A DNA stretch of 36,155 nt, taken from assembly GCA_951812305.1 (NCBI GenBank), contig CATOSB010000028.1, positions 1 to 36,155 of the forward strand. The letters run 5' to 3'. Position numbers and translations under genes: made by a program. Every line of letters begins with the position of its first letter. The stretch's first letter is position 1. Below are positions 1 to 7,231 of this stretch, piece by piece. The notes under the pieces are model-generated. The model had not been told where the DNA came from and ran no database searches. It was given only the letters and a program-made list of their open reading frames with translations. Source of the DNA: an uncultured Paracoccaceae bacterium. GTDB taxonomy: Bacteria > Pseudomonadota > Alphaproteobacteria > Rhodobacterales > Rhodobacteraceae.

Positions 1-451
1 GTTCCGTCTGCCCGAAAAGACGCGCGATATCGGCAACTCCGAGACCGTCTTCGTCCCGGAGCGCCGCAAACGCCTCGTACCGGTCGAGCGCATCCATCGG
101 GGCCTGCATCTCGTTCTCCGAGAACGACAGCGCCGCCGTCACCGGCGCATCCCCCGGCACCAGCTGGCAGGCCACCTTCATGCGTGGCCCGAAACCTTTC
201 GCGCCCGTGTCCGCGGCCAGCAGGTTGAGTGCCGCCAGCCGGCGGCCTCCGGCCAGCACGCCGTACTGCGCCTTGCCGGTCTCCTGCACCAGCAAGGGCT
301 GCAACAGCCCCACCTCCCGGATATTGGCCGCCAGCGCCTGAACGCCGGTCGCGCTGTAGGCCGCCGCGTTCTGTGCGCGCACATTGGCGGGATGAACCTC
401 AAGGCGCGCCAGCGCCACCTCAAGAGCCGTATAGGTCTGTGTCTTCGTCAT
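1..451 (-). CDS. ParB-like partition/nuclease-fold protein, N-terminal part
   Basis: The gene runs off the left edge; about 150 N-terminal residues are visible. They form a ParB/Srx-type N-terminal domain: a VHPANVR segment at about residues 19-25, then the box GVLAGGRRLAAL, the counterpart of the ParB GERR box, and ENEMQAPMDALDRYEAF, as in plasmid ParB-like proteins. Known members bind DNA near plasmid origins or act in partition; some are nucleases, so the exact role is open. The ATG at 451 is preceded by a GGAGA ribosome site. No ParA gene lies next to it. It is the last visible gene of a leftward block that includes DUF2958, DUF6915 and DUF6878 genes, a grouping I associate with alphaproteobacterial plasmids. 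Confidence 0.85.
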   Translation of the reverse strand, partial: MTKTQTYTALEVALARLEVHPANVRAQNAAAYSATGVQALAANIREVGLLQPLLVQETGKAQYGVLAGGRRLAALNLLAADTGAKGFGPRMKVACQLVPGDAPVTAALSFSENEMQAPMDALDRYEAFAALRDEDGLGVADIARLFGQTE

Positions 452-621
452 TGCATTGTCTCCATTTCATGACATCCGATCCGGACCATCCACGGGAACG
501 CTTTCCCCCCGGACCCGGATCGCCCGGACAAAAAGCCGCCTCACCCTTTCGGGGCGAGACGGCCAAAGTTGGCAAAACGGTTTGAAGAGCGCCCGAACCG
601 GGCGGCCGGGACCGCTGCCGG

Positions 622-885
622 TCAGAACGACCGCAGGCGGGTGCGGTTCACGAGAAAACTGTAAAGCGCGCACTCCGCCCCGCCGGTGATCCCTGACGCG
701 GCATGGTGCCAGCAGAACCCCGCAGGTCTGCAATCGACCGCCTCCCCCACCGTCAGACCCGCGTCCGCAAGGCAGGTCGCCAGATGCGCGCGGTCTTCGC
801 CATCCAGGCCCAGGGGATCACAATTGATCAGCGCCGATGCCCAGTAAGCCGGGGCCAGAAGTTCTACCACCTCCCGCGCGCTCAT
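622..885 (-). CDS. Small conserved-looking plasmid protein of unknown function (87 aa)
   Basis: I do not recognise the family. The start ATG at 885 overlaps the TGA of the upstream DUF2958 gene (ATGA), which indicates translational coupling and sets the start. The protein is mildly acidic, starts MSAREVVELLAPAYWASALI, has several Cys, His and Trp residues in the middle, and ends with a short basic tail. No signal peptide or membrane segment is seen. A longer frame runs upstream to 1155, but it lies antisense-like in another frame of the DUF2958 gene and is not needed. Confidence 0.7.
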   Translation of the reverse strand: MSAREVVELLAPAYWASALINCDPLGLDGEDRAHLATCLADAGLTVGEAVDCRPAGFCWHHAASGITGGAECALYSFLVNRTRLRSF

Positions 886-1229
886 GCCACAAGCGCGCCC
901 CGGTCGCGCGCCAGAGAGGCGTAATCGCTCAGCGACATCTCCGCCTCGAAATACAGGTCCCGCTCCACCGGCAGGCCGAGCGCGCCGCGCACCGCCGCGA
1001 TCTCCGAAAGCCGCACCGGCCCGATCTCGGGACATCCCAGCCCCGGATCGCAGCAGCCCCAGGCCACATCCCCGTCCTCCGGGTCCAGCCAGGCCAGAAG
1101 CCAGGTCGCCCCCGCATCCGGCGTAAAAAGCTTCACAACCGGCCACACCGCGCACGATATGTCCTCCTCCGCCATCCTGTGGCCGTTTTCGAGAAGCGTC
1201 TTGCGCTGTTCAGTCGTCAACAATTCCAT
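882..1229 (-). CDS. DUF2958 domain-containing protein
   Basis: The 115-residue product matches the DUF2958 pattern: an N-terminal helix (LLTTEQRKTLLENG), a segment on the theme 'VVKLFTPDAGATWLLAWLDP', then a Gly/Cys-rich turn, the element LSEIAAVRGALGLPVERDLYF, and a short C-terminal helix. The family is common on plasmids and integrative elements, and its biochemical role is unknown to me. The start at 1229 is chosen because AAGGA lies about 8 bases upstream and the family begins here; the longer frame to 1469 is low-complexity Pro/Gly sequence. It is coupled by ATGA to the next gene. A leader motif shared with two other genes lies about 40 bases upstream. Confidence 0.85.
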   Translation of the reverse strand: MELLTTEQRKTLLENGHRMAEEDISCAVWPVVKLFTPDAGATWLLAWLDPEDGDVAWGCCDPGLGCPEIGPVRLSEIAAVRGALGLPVERDLYFEAEMSLSDYASLARDRGALVA

Positions 1230-1562
1230 GGGTCCAGTCCTTTCCAACTCCGATCCCCCATCGGGACCACCCGGACCCAAAGCCGACATTGCTCCTTTCG
1301 TGTGCCCCGCCGGAGGCGGGCGACCCGGTGGGGAGGGGACCGGACGGTACGGCACCCGACCGGGGCTTTCCGGTTCGCTGTCAGCCCTGCCGACAACAGG
1401 ATGGGCCATGAAGGGCAAGCTCGGGCCACGCGGCCAGGCCCCGACCAGAGCACAGGCACCCTCTTCCATCGTGACCGCGTCTGCACCTGGTACGCCACAG
1501 ACAAACGGGCCGCCCGGAAAGGCGGCCCGCTCGCGAGCGCGAGGGATGCCACGCCCCTCAGG
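1230..1562. other. Intergenic region between the DUF6915 and DUF2958 genes
   Basis: I see no gene here that I can support. The segment holds a strong hairpin just after the DUF6915 stop (listed separately), the leader motif CACCCGGACCCAAAG at 1268-1282, and GC-rich inverted repeats around 1300-1320. Frames crossing it are rich in Arg, Pro and Gly and look like non-coding GC-rich sequence. Confidence 0.5.
1507..1528 (-). terminator. Hairpin terminator after the DUF6915 gene
   Basis: A perfect 8-base-pair stem, GGGCCGCC and GGCGGCCC, encloses the loop CGGAAA. Read leftward it is followed by GTTTGT, a weak T-rich tail. It lies 35 bases past the stop of the DUF6915 gene, a natural place to end that transcript. 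Confidence 0.6.
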
Positions 1563-2042
1563 TCACGCCGCGTCGGCGCGGACCATCTCCACACCCGGAC
1601 GCTGCGCCTGCATGGAAAGCCAGTCGGCAAGGCCCAGAAGCGTCTGGCCCCCGGCCACGGCCCTGCGCCAGTCGGCTTGCGGATCGGCACCCACCGGCTC
1701 GGTATCGGGCAGGATCACCCCGTTGATCATCCACGGCACCATCGGGGTCCCGCGCAGCCAGTCCGATACTGACGGGATCCGGCGGCAATCCTCCCGCACA
1801 TGCTGCTCGGCGATGAACCGCACCGGAATATCCCGGCCTGCGGAGTTCGGAACCGAAACGCCGAACACCGCCTCCGCCTCGAATATCCCGAAGCTGTGAT
1901 GCCGGAGTGCCCGGTGTATCGGCAGCGCTTCATGGGCTTTGCCGGCGTCGAACCATGTATGTATGTCCAGATAGTCCTCCGCCGCCCCGCCGAATTTCCG
2001 GGCGGAACTTTCCGCGTGGTGTAACGCATGGGCCATAATCAT
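1563..2042 (-). CDS. DUF6915 family protein
   Basis: The N-terminal part follows the family pattern closely: HALHHAESSARKFGG, then EDYLDIHTWFDAGKAH, then HRALRHHSFGIFEAEAVFG, then PVRFIAEQHVREDCRRIP, then SVSDWLRG and a tryptophan-containing PWM motif. The many His residues in fixed positions suggest a metal or nucleotide site, but no function is known to me. About 50 residues after the PWM motif are extra and less conserved-looking. The ATG at 2042 overlaps the upstream TGA (ATGA). A second ATG at 2036 is better spaced from GAGG and matches the usual family start, so the start may be two codons later. Confidence 0.85.
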   Translation of the reverse strand: MIMAHALHHAESSARKFGGAAEDYLDIHTWFDAGKAHEALPIHRALRHHSFGIFEAEAVFGVSVPNSAGRDIPVRFIAEQHVREDCRRIPSVSDWLRGTPMVPWMINGVILPDTEPVGADPQADWRRAVAGGQTLLGLADWLSMQAQRPGVEMVRADAA

Positions 2043-2479
2043 ACATCCTCGTGGCTGTAGTCGTTGCGCTCGGTGTAGAAATCGGCGTGATCCACATCGA
2101 TGCGGTCTTCGGCCACATTCCAGGTGAAGCTGCCCTCTGCCCCGTCGTTGGTCTCGAAGCCCGGGTGCAGCCCATAGGCGACATCCCACACGAAATCCAT
2201 CAGCCGGGTTTCGATATCCCCGATCCCGGCGCTCTCCGGGCGGCCCGCGACACTGTTCACGTTGCCGCTGTCGCCATAGCCGTCATAGAAGGCTTCCACC
2301 TCTTCAACCCCCCGCGCACGCAGTTCCGCCAGCAATGCGGCGCGCACCACCTTCAGGCGCTCCGCTTCCCCGGCGCGCTCCCGCGTCCAGCGGGCCTGAA
2401 TCGCCGTCCGGTCAATCGCAGCGGCAGGGGTTAACGGTGTGGTCGCCACCCGGGTCTCTTTCTTCGTCGGCGTTGTCAT
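2039..2479 (-). CDS. DUF6878 family protein
   Basis: The 146-residue product carries the DUF6878 signature: a VEAFYDGYGDSGNV segment, DFVWDVAYGLHPGFETNDGA, then a beta-rich end with TWNVAEDRIDVDHADFYTE. The Asp- and His-rich pattern resembles a small metal-dependent or binding fold, but no activity is established to my knowledge. An excellent GAGGAGGA site precedes the ATG at 2479, so the longer frame to 2674 is rejected. It is the first gene of the leftward block and is divergent from the HU-like gene; its stop overlaps the DUF6915 start. Confidence 0.85.
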   Translation of the reverse strand: MTTPTKKETRVATTPLTPAAAIDRTAIQARWTRERAGEAERLKVVRAALLAELRARGVEEVEAFYDGYGDSGNVNSVAGRPESAGIGDIETRLMDFVWDVAYGLHPGFETNDGAEGSFTWNVAEDRIDVDHADFYTERNDYSHEDV

Positions 2480-2745
2480 CTCGGTCCTCCTCTTCTCCTG
2501 GGTCAATGACACCCCGACCCAAAGACACCTTCCCTCCCGGTCACGACCGCCGGACCTCCGGGGAGACGGACGCGGGGGTGGAGACCCGCGCATCCCGGGT
2601 GCCGGGCCAGACCGTGGATTGGCCCGCCGCCGGGGGACCGACCGCAGGCGCCATCCCGGGCGAACAGCAAGCACCCGGGCTTGACCTGACGCGCGTTTTC
2701 CCCGAAAGCCACGGCAACCACACCATCAGACCAGGAGAGCTGCTT
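2480..2745. promoter_or_regulatory. Divergent intergenic region between the DUF6878 and HU-like genes
   Basis: Both flanking operons must start in or near this 266-base segment. It contains the leader motif CACCCCGACCCAAAG at 2510-2524, ribosome sites for both directions (GAGGAGGA on the minus strand, CCAGGAGAG on the plus strand) and GC-rich inverted repeats. On the plus strand TTGACC at about 2691 could be a -35 element, but I cannot see a convincing -10. Confidence 0.45.
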
Positions 2746-3045
2746 ATGCCCAAACCCTCACCCGTTCCCGCCGCAACGCTTCACGCCGCCATCGCCGAAG
2801 AGCTGGGCTGTTCGCGCGACGAAGCCAAACGTCTCTCCGGCGGCGTCCAGTCGGCAGTGCAGAAACTGGTGGCGGACGGCCACCCGGTCCGCCTGCCCGG
2901 CCTTGCCACCTTCTCGGTGGTGGACGTGCCCGAGCGGCAGGTTCGCAATCCGGCCACCGGAGAGATGCAGACCGCCGCGCCCACACGGCAGGTGCGGGTC
3001 TCCGCCACAGGGCCCCTCAAGGCCGCCGTAAAGGGGAAGACATGA
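2746..3045 (+). CDS. HU/IHF-family DNA-binding protein
   Basis: This 99-residue protein has the HU fold pattern: two N-terminal helices (ATLHAAIAEELGCSRDEAKR and VQSAVQKLVADG), the strand HPVRLPGLATFSV, the arm with the hallmark RNPATGE, and a closing strand and helix (VSATGPLKAAVK). HU proteins bind and bend DNA with little sequence specificity and are often carried by plasmids. A GGAGAG site precedes the ATG at 2746; the longer upstream frame is not protein-like. The stop overlaps the start of the cold-shock gene, so the two are probably translated together. Confidence 0.85.
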   Translation: MPKPSPVPAATLHAAIAEELGCSRDEAKRLSGGVQSAVQKLVADGHPVRLPGLATFSVVDVPERQVRNPATGEMQTAAPTRQVRVSATGPLKAAVKGKT

Positions 3046-3374
3046 TGTGCGATCAGCACATGGACACCGCGCCGGAAGCGGCCGGTAGAGAAACGCCGAT
3101 ACCGGGGGCAGGCAAGGCCGAACCGGCAGAGGTCACAGGCACCATCAAGACTTACCGGCCCGACAAGGGCTTCGGCTTCATCTCCCGATACGGCGCGGCG
3201 GATGTGTTTTTCCACGCCTCGAACCTTGCGCCGCCGGAAGCCCTGCCAGAGGTCGGCCAGCGGGTGCGCTTTGCACGCGTCCCGAGCAAGCGAAAACCCG
3301 GAACTCCGGCGGCGGTCAACGTCCGTCCTGAAGGCGCGCCGGCCGGGGATGCCGAAAGCCAGCGCGATGGCTGA
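3042..3374 (+). CDS. Cold-shock-domain protein (Csp family)
   Basis: A single cold-shock domain occupies roughly residues 27-95: VTGTIKTYRPDKGFGFIS with RNP1 (KGFGFI), then DVFFHASNL with RNP2, then GQRVRFARV. Such proteins bind single-stranded RNA or DNA and melt secondary structure. The 110-residue product is longer than a typical 70-residue CspA because of an N-terminal extension of about 25 residues and a low-complexity tail. The ATG at 3042 overlaps the HU stop (ATGA), which supports the start; a second ATG follows at once. Confidence 0.85.
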   Translation: MMCDQHMDTAPEAAGRETPIPGAGKAEPAEVTGTIKTYRPDKGFGFISRYGAADVFFHASNLAPPEALPEVGQRVRFARVPSKRKPGTPAAVNVRPEGAPAGDAESQRDG

Positions 3375-3702
3375 CAGGGCGAACGACGGCGCAGAGGAGT
3401 ACGATGACCTCACGGTCGAGGCAACGATGTGTTTGTGTCTCTGCGGGCGGGATCCGCAGGACCCGGAGGTTCAGGGCGAATTCCAAAAAGTGATCGCCCT
3501 CGCCCTGCGATACGGTTTTCAGCTCAATGGATGCCTCCGCGAGGCCGCCGGAGCCTTCGATGATCTTCTCTGCGATCTGAAGCCCAACGCTGTCAGGGAA
3601 CTCGAACGCGCGCGGCAAGCGGTCCAGCAGCAAATGGATGCAGATCGGCTCGAGACGCAGCTTACCACACATCCCGATGCCACAAGCCAGCGCCTGAATT
3701 GA
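3367..3702 (+). CDS. Hypothetical protein, third gene of the HU-Csp block
   Basis: I do not recognise this 111-residue protein. It is acidic at the start (DGAEEYDDL), has a Cys-rich stretch (MCLCLCGRD), a probable helix region around EFQKVIALALRYGFQLNG, and a helical, charged C-terminal half (VRELERARQAVQQQMDADRLE). No signal peptide or membrane span is seen. The ATG at 3367 overlaps the end of the csp gene by 8 bases; ATG 3349 in the same frame is an alternative. The tight overlap suggests one operon with HU and Csp. Confidence 0.6.
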   Translation: MADRANDGAEEYDDLTVEATMCLCLCGRDPQDPEVQGEFQKVIALALRYGFQLNGCLREAAGAFDDLLCDLKPNAVRELERARQAVQQQMDADRLETQLTTHPDATSQRLN

Positions 3703-3807
3703 GAAGCCGCCCCGTTTTCGTCACCGCTTCGATCATGATGGCGATCACCGCATGTCTCAAGGCGCTCGCGGCACCCAACCCCCTCTCCCGGCGCTCACCG
3801 GCCCGCC

Positions 3808-3915
3808 ATTCGACAACTCGACGAAGTCACGATCAGCCGCATCGCAGTTGGCGAAATCGGGGAACGCCCCGCCAGCGCGGTCCAGGAGATGGTGGAGAAT
3901 GCGCTTGATGCGGGT
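3808..3915 (+). pseudogene. mutL: mutL N-terminal remnant
   Basis: Frame one reads IRQLDEVTISRIAVGEIGER, then PASAVQEMVENALDAGT. This is the opening of MutL, the GHKL ATPase of mismatch repair, where intact proteins show RIAAGEV and ELVENALDAGA. The Asn of the ATPase motif is present, but homology stops after 'DAGT' and the frame runs into unrelated sequence. A possible upstream beginning (ATG 3752, MSQGARGTQPPL) lies in a different frame. It is therefore a short, frameshifted and truncated fragment, not a working gene. It sits just before the Rpn-type gene. Confidence 0.75.
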
Positions 3916-4068
3916 ACCAGGCCAGCACCGGGGGATCAGGGTCAAAGGTATCTGACACCCCCGGACAGACTGAAGCGGCCCGACACAACCGACCACACAC
4001 AACCGGGCTTGCCTGTTGGACCGCCCTGCCATAGCAGCAGGGGTGACACCACTTTGCACAGGGATCCG

Positions 4069-5091
4069 ATGGCCGAGTTGCACAATCCGCACGACACGCT
4101 CTTCCGCGCGCTGCTGTCCGATCCCGGGCGCGCACGGGACTTCCTGCGGGATCACCTCCCCAACACTATTGTGGGACAGCTCGCCCCTGCGCCCCCAGAG
4201 ATCCTTGAAGGCAGTTTCGTCGATGAAGCGCTCGCCGGCAGCCAGAGCGATCTGCTGATGAAGGTCGCGTTGACCTCCGGGACCGACGCCTTCGTATATG
4301 TTCTGGCGGAGCACAAAAGCACCCCCGATCCGGCGCTGCCGCTTCAGCTGGCCTCCTATATGGTGCGCATCTGGAAACGCTGCGCCGGAACCGGAACAGC
4401 CCGGCTCCGCGCCCTGCCCCCGATCATTCCGGTGGTCGTCTATCATGGCGCGCCGCCCTGGACCGTGCCCGACAGCCTGCGCGACATGATCGCCACCGAT
4501 GATCCCGATCTCGCTTTCGTGCCCGGAGCGGGGTATATCCTGCGCAACCTGCGGGCCATGGAGATCGACGCGCTGTCGCGCAACGCCGCGTTGAGGGCGG
4601 GCTTCATCACGCTGCGGCAGGAGGCCCTGGCCTTTCTGGCGGAGATCGCCGGGAGCCTGCCCGAGGGGACCGATCTGCGGCGACAGGTTCTTGAATATGT
4701 GCTGCGGGTCTATAATGTGGACCTGGACGCCCTGCGGGCCACGCTCAGGACCGGGGGCCATAACGAACTGGAGGCTCTTATGGGAACCATTGCTGAAACA
4801 CTGCTCGAACAGGGCGAAGCGCGCGGATTGGCCAGGGGCAAGGCGGAAGGCCTGAAAGCGGGCGAAGCGCGCGGATTGGCCAGGGGCGAAGCGAAAGGCA
4901 AGGTGGAAGGAAAGGCGGAAGGAAAGGCGGAAACCCTCGGACGCCAGTTGGAGCGCCGTTTCGGCCCCCTGCCCCGGGATATCGAGACGCGGATCGCCGC
5001 GGCGGAACCCGATCGGATCGAGGCCTGGCTGGATGCCGTTCTGGACGCGCCCGACCTCGCGGCCGTCTTCGCACAGGACCGCCCGCACTGA
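4069..5091 (+). CDS. Rpn/YhgA-like PD-(D/E)XK nuclease (Transposase_31 family)
   Basis: The 340-residue product begins HNPHDTLFRALLSDPGRARD, the standard opening of Rpn (recombination-promoting nuclease) proteins. The likely active site is D61, E81 and K83 (SDLL, then AEHKS), followed by LQLASYMVRIW and the PIIPVVVYHG segment typical of the family. Near residues 245-290 comes the family's charged repeat tail (GEARGLARGKAEG units), then ERRFGPLP. E. coli RpnA has DNA endonuclease activity; related proteins are linked to recombination and phage defence. ATG 4069 is preceded by AGGGA; the longer frame to 3889 runs into the mutL scrap. It appears intact and stands alone. Confidence 0.85.
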   Translation: MAELHNPHDTLFRALLSDPGRARDFLRDHLPNTIVGQLAPAPPEILEGSFVDEALAGSQSDLLMKVALTSGTDAFVYVLAEHKSTPDPALPLQLASYMVRIWKRCAGTGTARLRALPPIIPVVVYHGAPPWTVPDSLRDMIATDDPDLAFVPGAGYILRNLRAMEIDALSRNAALRAGFITLRQEALAFLAEIAGSLPEGTDLRRQVLEYVLRVYNVDLDALRATLRTGGHNELEALMGTIAETLLEQGEARGLARGKAEGLKAGEARGLARGEAKGKVEGKAEGKAETLGRQLERRFGPLPRDIETRIAAAEPDRIEAWLDAVLDAPDLAAVFAQDRPH

Positions 5092-5358
5092 TCGAAAACC
5101 ACGTCTTCGAAACGGCTTACGGCCTTTCGCAAAGACTCAGTCTGCGCCGCCGCACCGGCGGCACCATATGAAAAAGCGCACGCATATCGGCGCGCACCTG
5201 GCAGCAACGCTGCATGTCCGGCGTTCGCGCGCGGCGCTTTTGTCCACTATGTACGGGCTAAACCGCCCCACCTCGCTGGTCTCTGTCACGTCCAATAATT
5301 CGCCAAACTTATCGGACGCAAAGGAATAAGCTCAGCGATATGTTTATGTCGTTTTAGT
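5092..5358. other. Non-coding region between the Rpn-type gene and IS66-A
   Basis: No gene is supportable here. There is a GC-rich inverted repeat near 5141-5163 (GCGCCGCCGC and GCGGC), which could end the upstream transcript, and a short frame that lacks a ribosome site. The segment ends in the 8-base duplication GTTTTAGT of the IS66-A insertion. Confidence 0.4.
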
Positions 5359-6959
5359 GTAACTCCCAAGCACCCCCCACGTTTGAGTGTTATTGTCAGT
5401 TTTATGGTGAGTCGAATTTGCCATTTTGCGCGTGTTTTTTTTCTTTCTTGTCTGAATTCTGTGGCGCCGGGTTGATTTCTCTGAATCAGTGGTGGGATGG
5501 ATCAGGTTGCCGCCCTTGAACAACTTCTCGCCACGGCTCTGCGTCGGATCGCTGAGCTTGAAGCTGCGTTGGCGAGCATGGCGGAAGAGATCACGGACCT
5601 GCGCCGACAGTTGGCCAAGAACAGCAGCAATAGCAGCAAGCCCCCTTCAAGTGATGGCCTGAAGAAGCCAGCCCCGCGCAGCCTGCGTGGCAAATCCGGA
5701 AAGAAAAGTGGCGGCCAAGTTGGCCACCGGGGCGACACCCTGCGCCAGACGTCAACACCCGACTTTGTCGAACGGCATGAGGCGACGCATTGCAGCGCCT
5801 GTCAGAGCGCCCTGACGGCGGAGATGGTGAAAGGGATCGAGAAGCGTCAGGTGTTCGACTTGCCTGCGCCACGCCTGGAGGTCACCGAGCATCAGGCGGC
5901 GGTTTATTGTTGCGACCATTGTCGAGCCACGACGACGGCTGGCTTTCCCGATGGCGTGGCCGCGCATGTGCAATATGGCACGCGCATGCGGGCAGTGGCG
6001 GTCTATTGCAATGTTCAGCAGCTGATACCCGAGGATCGGGTCTGCCAGCTTATGCGCGACCTGTTTGGGGCCACCAGCTTGTGCGCGGCCAGCGTGACCA
6101 ACTGGACGCGCGGCGCGGCAAATAAGATGGGTGTCGTGGTTGAACACATTCTCGCCCGGCTTGCCGAAGGCGGCGTTCGGCATCTGGACGAGACCGGACT
6201 TCGTGTTGCCGGCAAGCTGCACTGGCTGCACACGATCTGCGATACCGCCTTCACCCATTACCGCATCAGCGCCAAACGCGGTGCTGTTCCAACCTTCCTG
6301 ACCGGCGGGACGATCATTCATGATCACTGGAAACCCTACTACGCCCATATGAGCGGAGTGGACGCCCACGCCCTCTGCGGGGCGCATCACTTGCGCGAAC
6401 TCAAGGCCATCGAAGAGATCGAAAAAGAGCCTTGGGCGACGGAGATGAGCGCAGTGCTTCATAGCGCCAATCAACTCAGATGCGCGGCTCAGGATCAAGG
6501 CGAGACCGAACTCCCGGAACTGGTTCGCCAGGGTATCGTCACCAGATACATGGCGATCCTCGCCAAGGGGCTCGCCTTCCACGAACGCCAGCCCCCGCTG
6601 GCCAAAAGCCCCGGCACCCGCGGCCGAAAAGCCAGGCGGCCAGGCCACAACCTGCTCCTCCGCCTGCGTGACTACCGCGATGACGTTTTGCGATTCATCG
6701 CCGACTTCGCGGTCCCATTCACAAACAATCAGGCCGAACAGGACCTGCGCATGATGAAGCTGCGCATGAAAATCTCGGGCACCTTCCGCACCCTCGAGGG
6801 CGCGCGGGTCTTCGCCGACATCAGGTCCGTCATCTCGACGGCCAGAAAACACGGGTTCAACATCCTGGAAATCCTGACCCTGTCACCACCTCAGATCATC
6901 GCACGGCTCTGACGGAACAAAACCCCGCAACCCTATCGGACAGGGTGCTTGGGAGTTAC
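5359..6959 (+). mobile_element. IS66-A, complete IS66-family element (1601 bp)
   Basis: Terminal inverted repeats GTAACTCCCAAGCACCC bound the element, and the 8-base target duplication GTTTTAGT lies at 5351-5358 and 6960-6967. Eight bases is the IS66-family norm. It has a single transposase gene and no tnpA/tnpB accessory genes, as in the ISBst12 type. It is the most diverged of four copies here; for example it has Gly instead of Arg near the transposase C-terminus. Confidence 0.95.
5497..6912 (+). CDS. IS66-family transposase (copy A)
   Basis: The 471-residue protein has an N-terminal leucine-zipper-like helix (residues 1-40), the Ser/Asn linker NSSNSSKPPSSDG, a Cys-rich zinc-binding region (CSAC, then YCCDHC) and the DDE transposase core. 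Candidate catalytic residues are D231 (HLDETG), D276 (HDHWKPYY) and E414 (NNQAEQD). The C-terminal IS66 tail (EGARVFADIRSVISTARKHG) is complete. No frameshift is seen, so the copy is probably active. The start is the ATG after TGGTGGG. Confidence 0.95.
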   Translation: MDQVAALEQLLATALRRIAELEAALASMAEEITDLRRQLAKNSSNSSKPPSSDGLKKPAPRSLRGKSGKKSGGQVGHRGDTLRQTSTPDFVERHEATHCSACQSALTAEMVKGIEKRQVFDLPAPRLEVTEHQAAVYCCDHCRATTTAGFPDGVAAHVQYGTRMRAVAVYCNVQQLIPEDRVCQLMRDLFGATSLCAASVTNWTRGAANKMGVVVEHILARLAEGGVRHLDETGLRVAGKLHWLHTICDTAFTHYRISAKRGAVPTFLTGGTIIHDHWKPYYAHMSGVDAHALCGAHHLRELKAIEEIEKEPWATEMSAVLHSANQLRCAAQDQGETELPELVRQGIVTRYMAILAKGLAFHERQPPLAKSPGTRGRKARRPGHNLLLRLRDYRDDVLRFIADFAVPFTNNQAEQDLRMMKLRMKISGTFRTLEGARVFADIRSVISTARKHGFNILEILTLSPPQIIARL

Positions 6960-7231
6960 GTTTTAGTTTCATGGGTGGATTCGCCCGAATGTCGGATGAC
7001 CGGAATTCATGAGATTCAAGCACTTCCGCGAAAAACCGACCGGGGTTCATGAGATTCTGTAGCGGTATTTGTGAGACTGGCGCTACCGCACGCCAACAAA
7101 ACAAGGACCTGCCCATGTTTAACACGCCGCAGACGAAGCTGAGGCACTCGAAATATCACAATCCATGCGGCTGCAGCATAGTCTCACAAACCTCGGCGTG
7201 TTTTTCCGCCAGTCCCACAATTAGCGACTCA
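6960..7231. repeat. Region with repeated GAGAYT/AGTCTCA motifs upstream of the tyrosine recombinase
   Basis: No convincing gene lies here. A 17-20 base motif recurs in both orientations: CCGGGGTTCATGAGATT at 7040-7056 with a weaker copy near 6998, and inverted as AGTCTCACAAACCTCGGCGT at 7180-7199. The same motif returns as AGTCTCAAAAACCCCGGCGT at 8451-8470, just before the recombinase start, with another half at about 8480. IS630-A separates the two clusters, so they were originally close together. Recombinase-binding or operator sites are plausible. Confidence 0.45.

Noticed and set aside
837..1899. Long plus-strand frames across the DUF2958 and DUF6915 genes
   Set aside because: They are Arg/Pro-rich and lack family features, while the minus strand carries recognisable proteins with ATGA couplings and good ribosome sites.
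4813..4930. Tandem repeat in the Rpn-type gene
   Set aside because: The Gly-Glu-Ala-Lys repeat tail is a normal feature of this protein family, not a separate repeat element.
3757..5088. 443-codon minus-strand frame opposite the Rpn-type gene
   Set aside because: It is a shadow of a GC-rich gene; the plus-strand frame has a recognisable family and active-site pattern.
5752..6852. 366-codon minus-strand open frame opposite the IS66 transposase, repeated in all four copies
   Set aside because: It is antisense to a clear transposase, has no ribosome site, and its repetition is explained by the IS copies.
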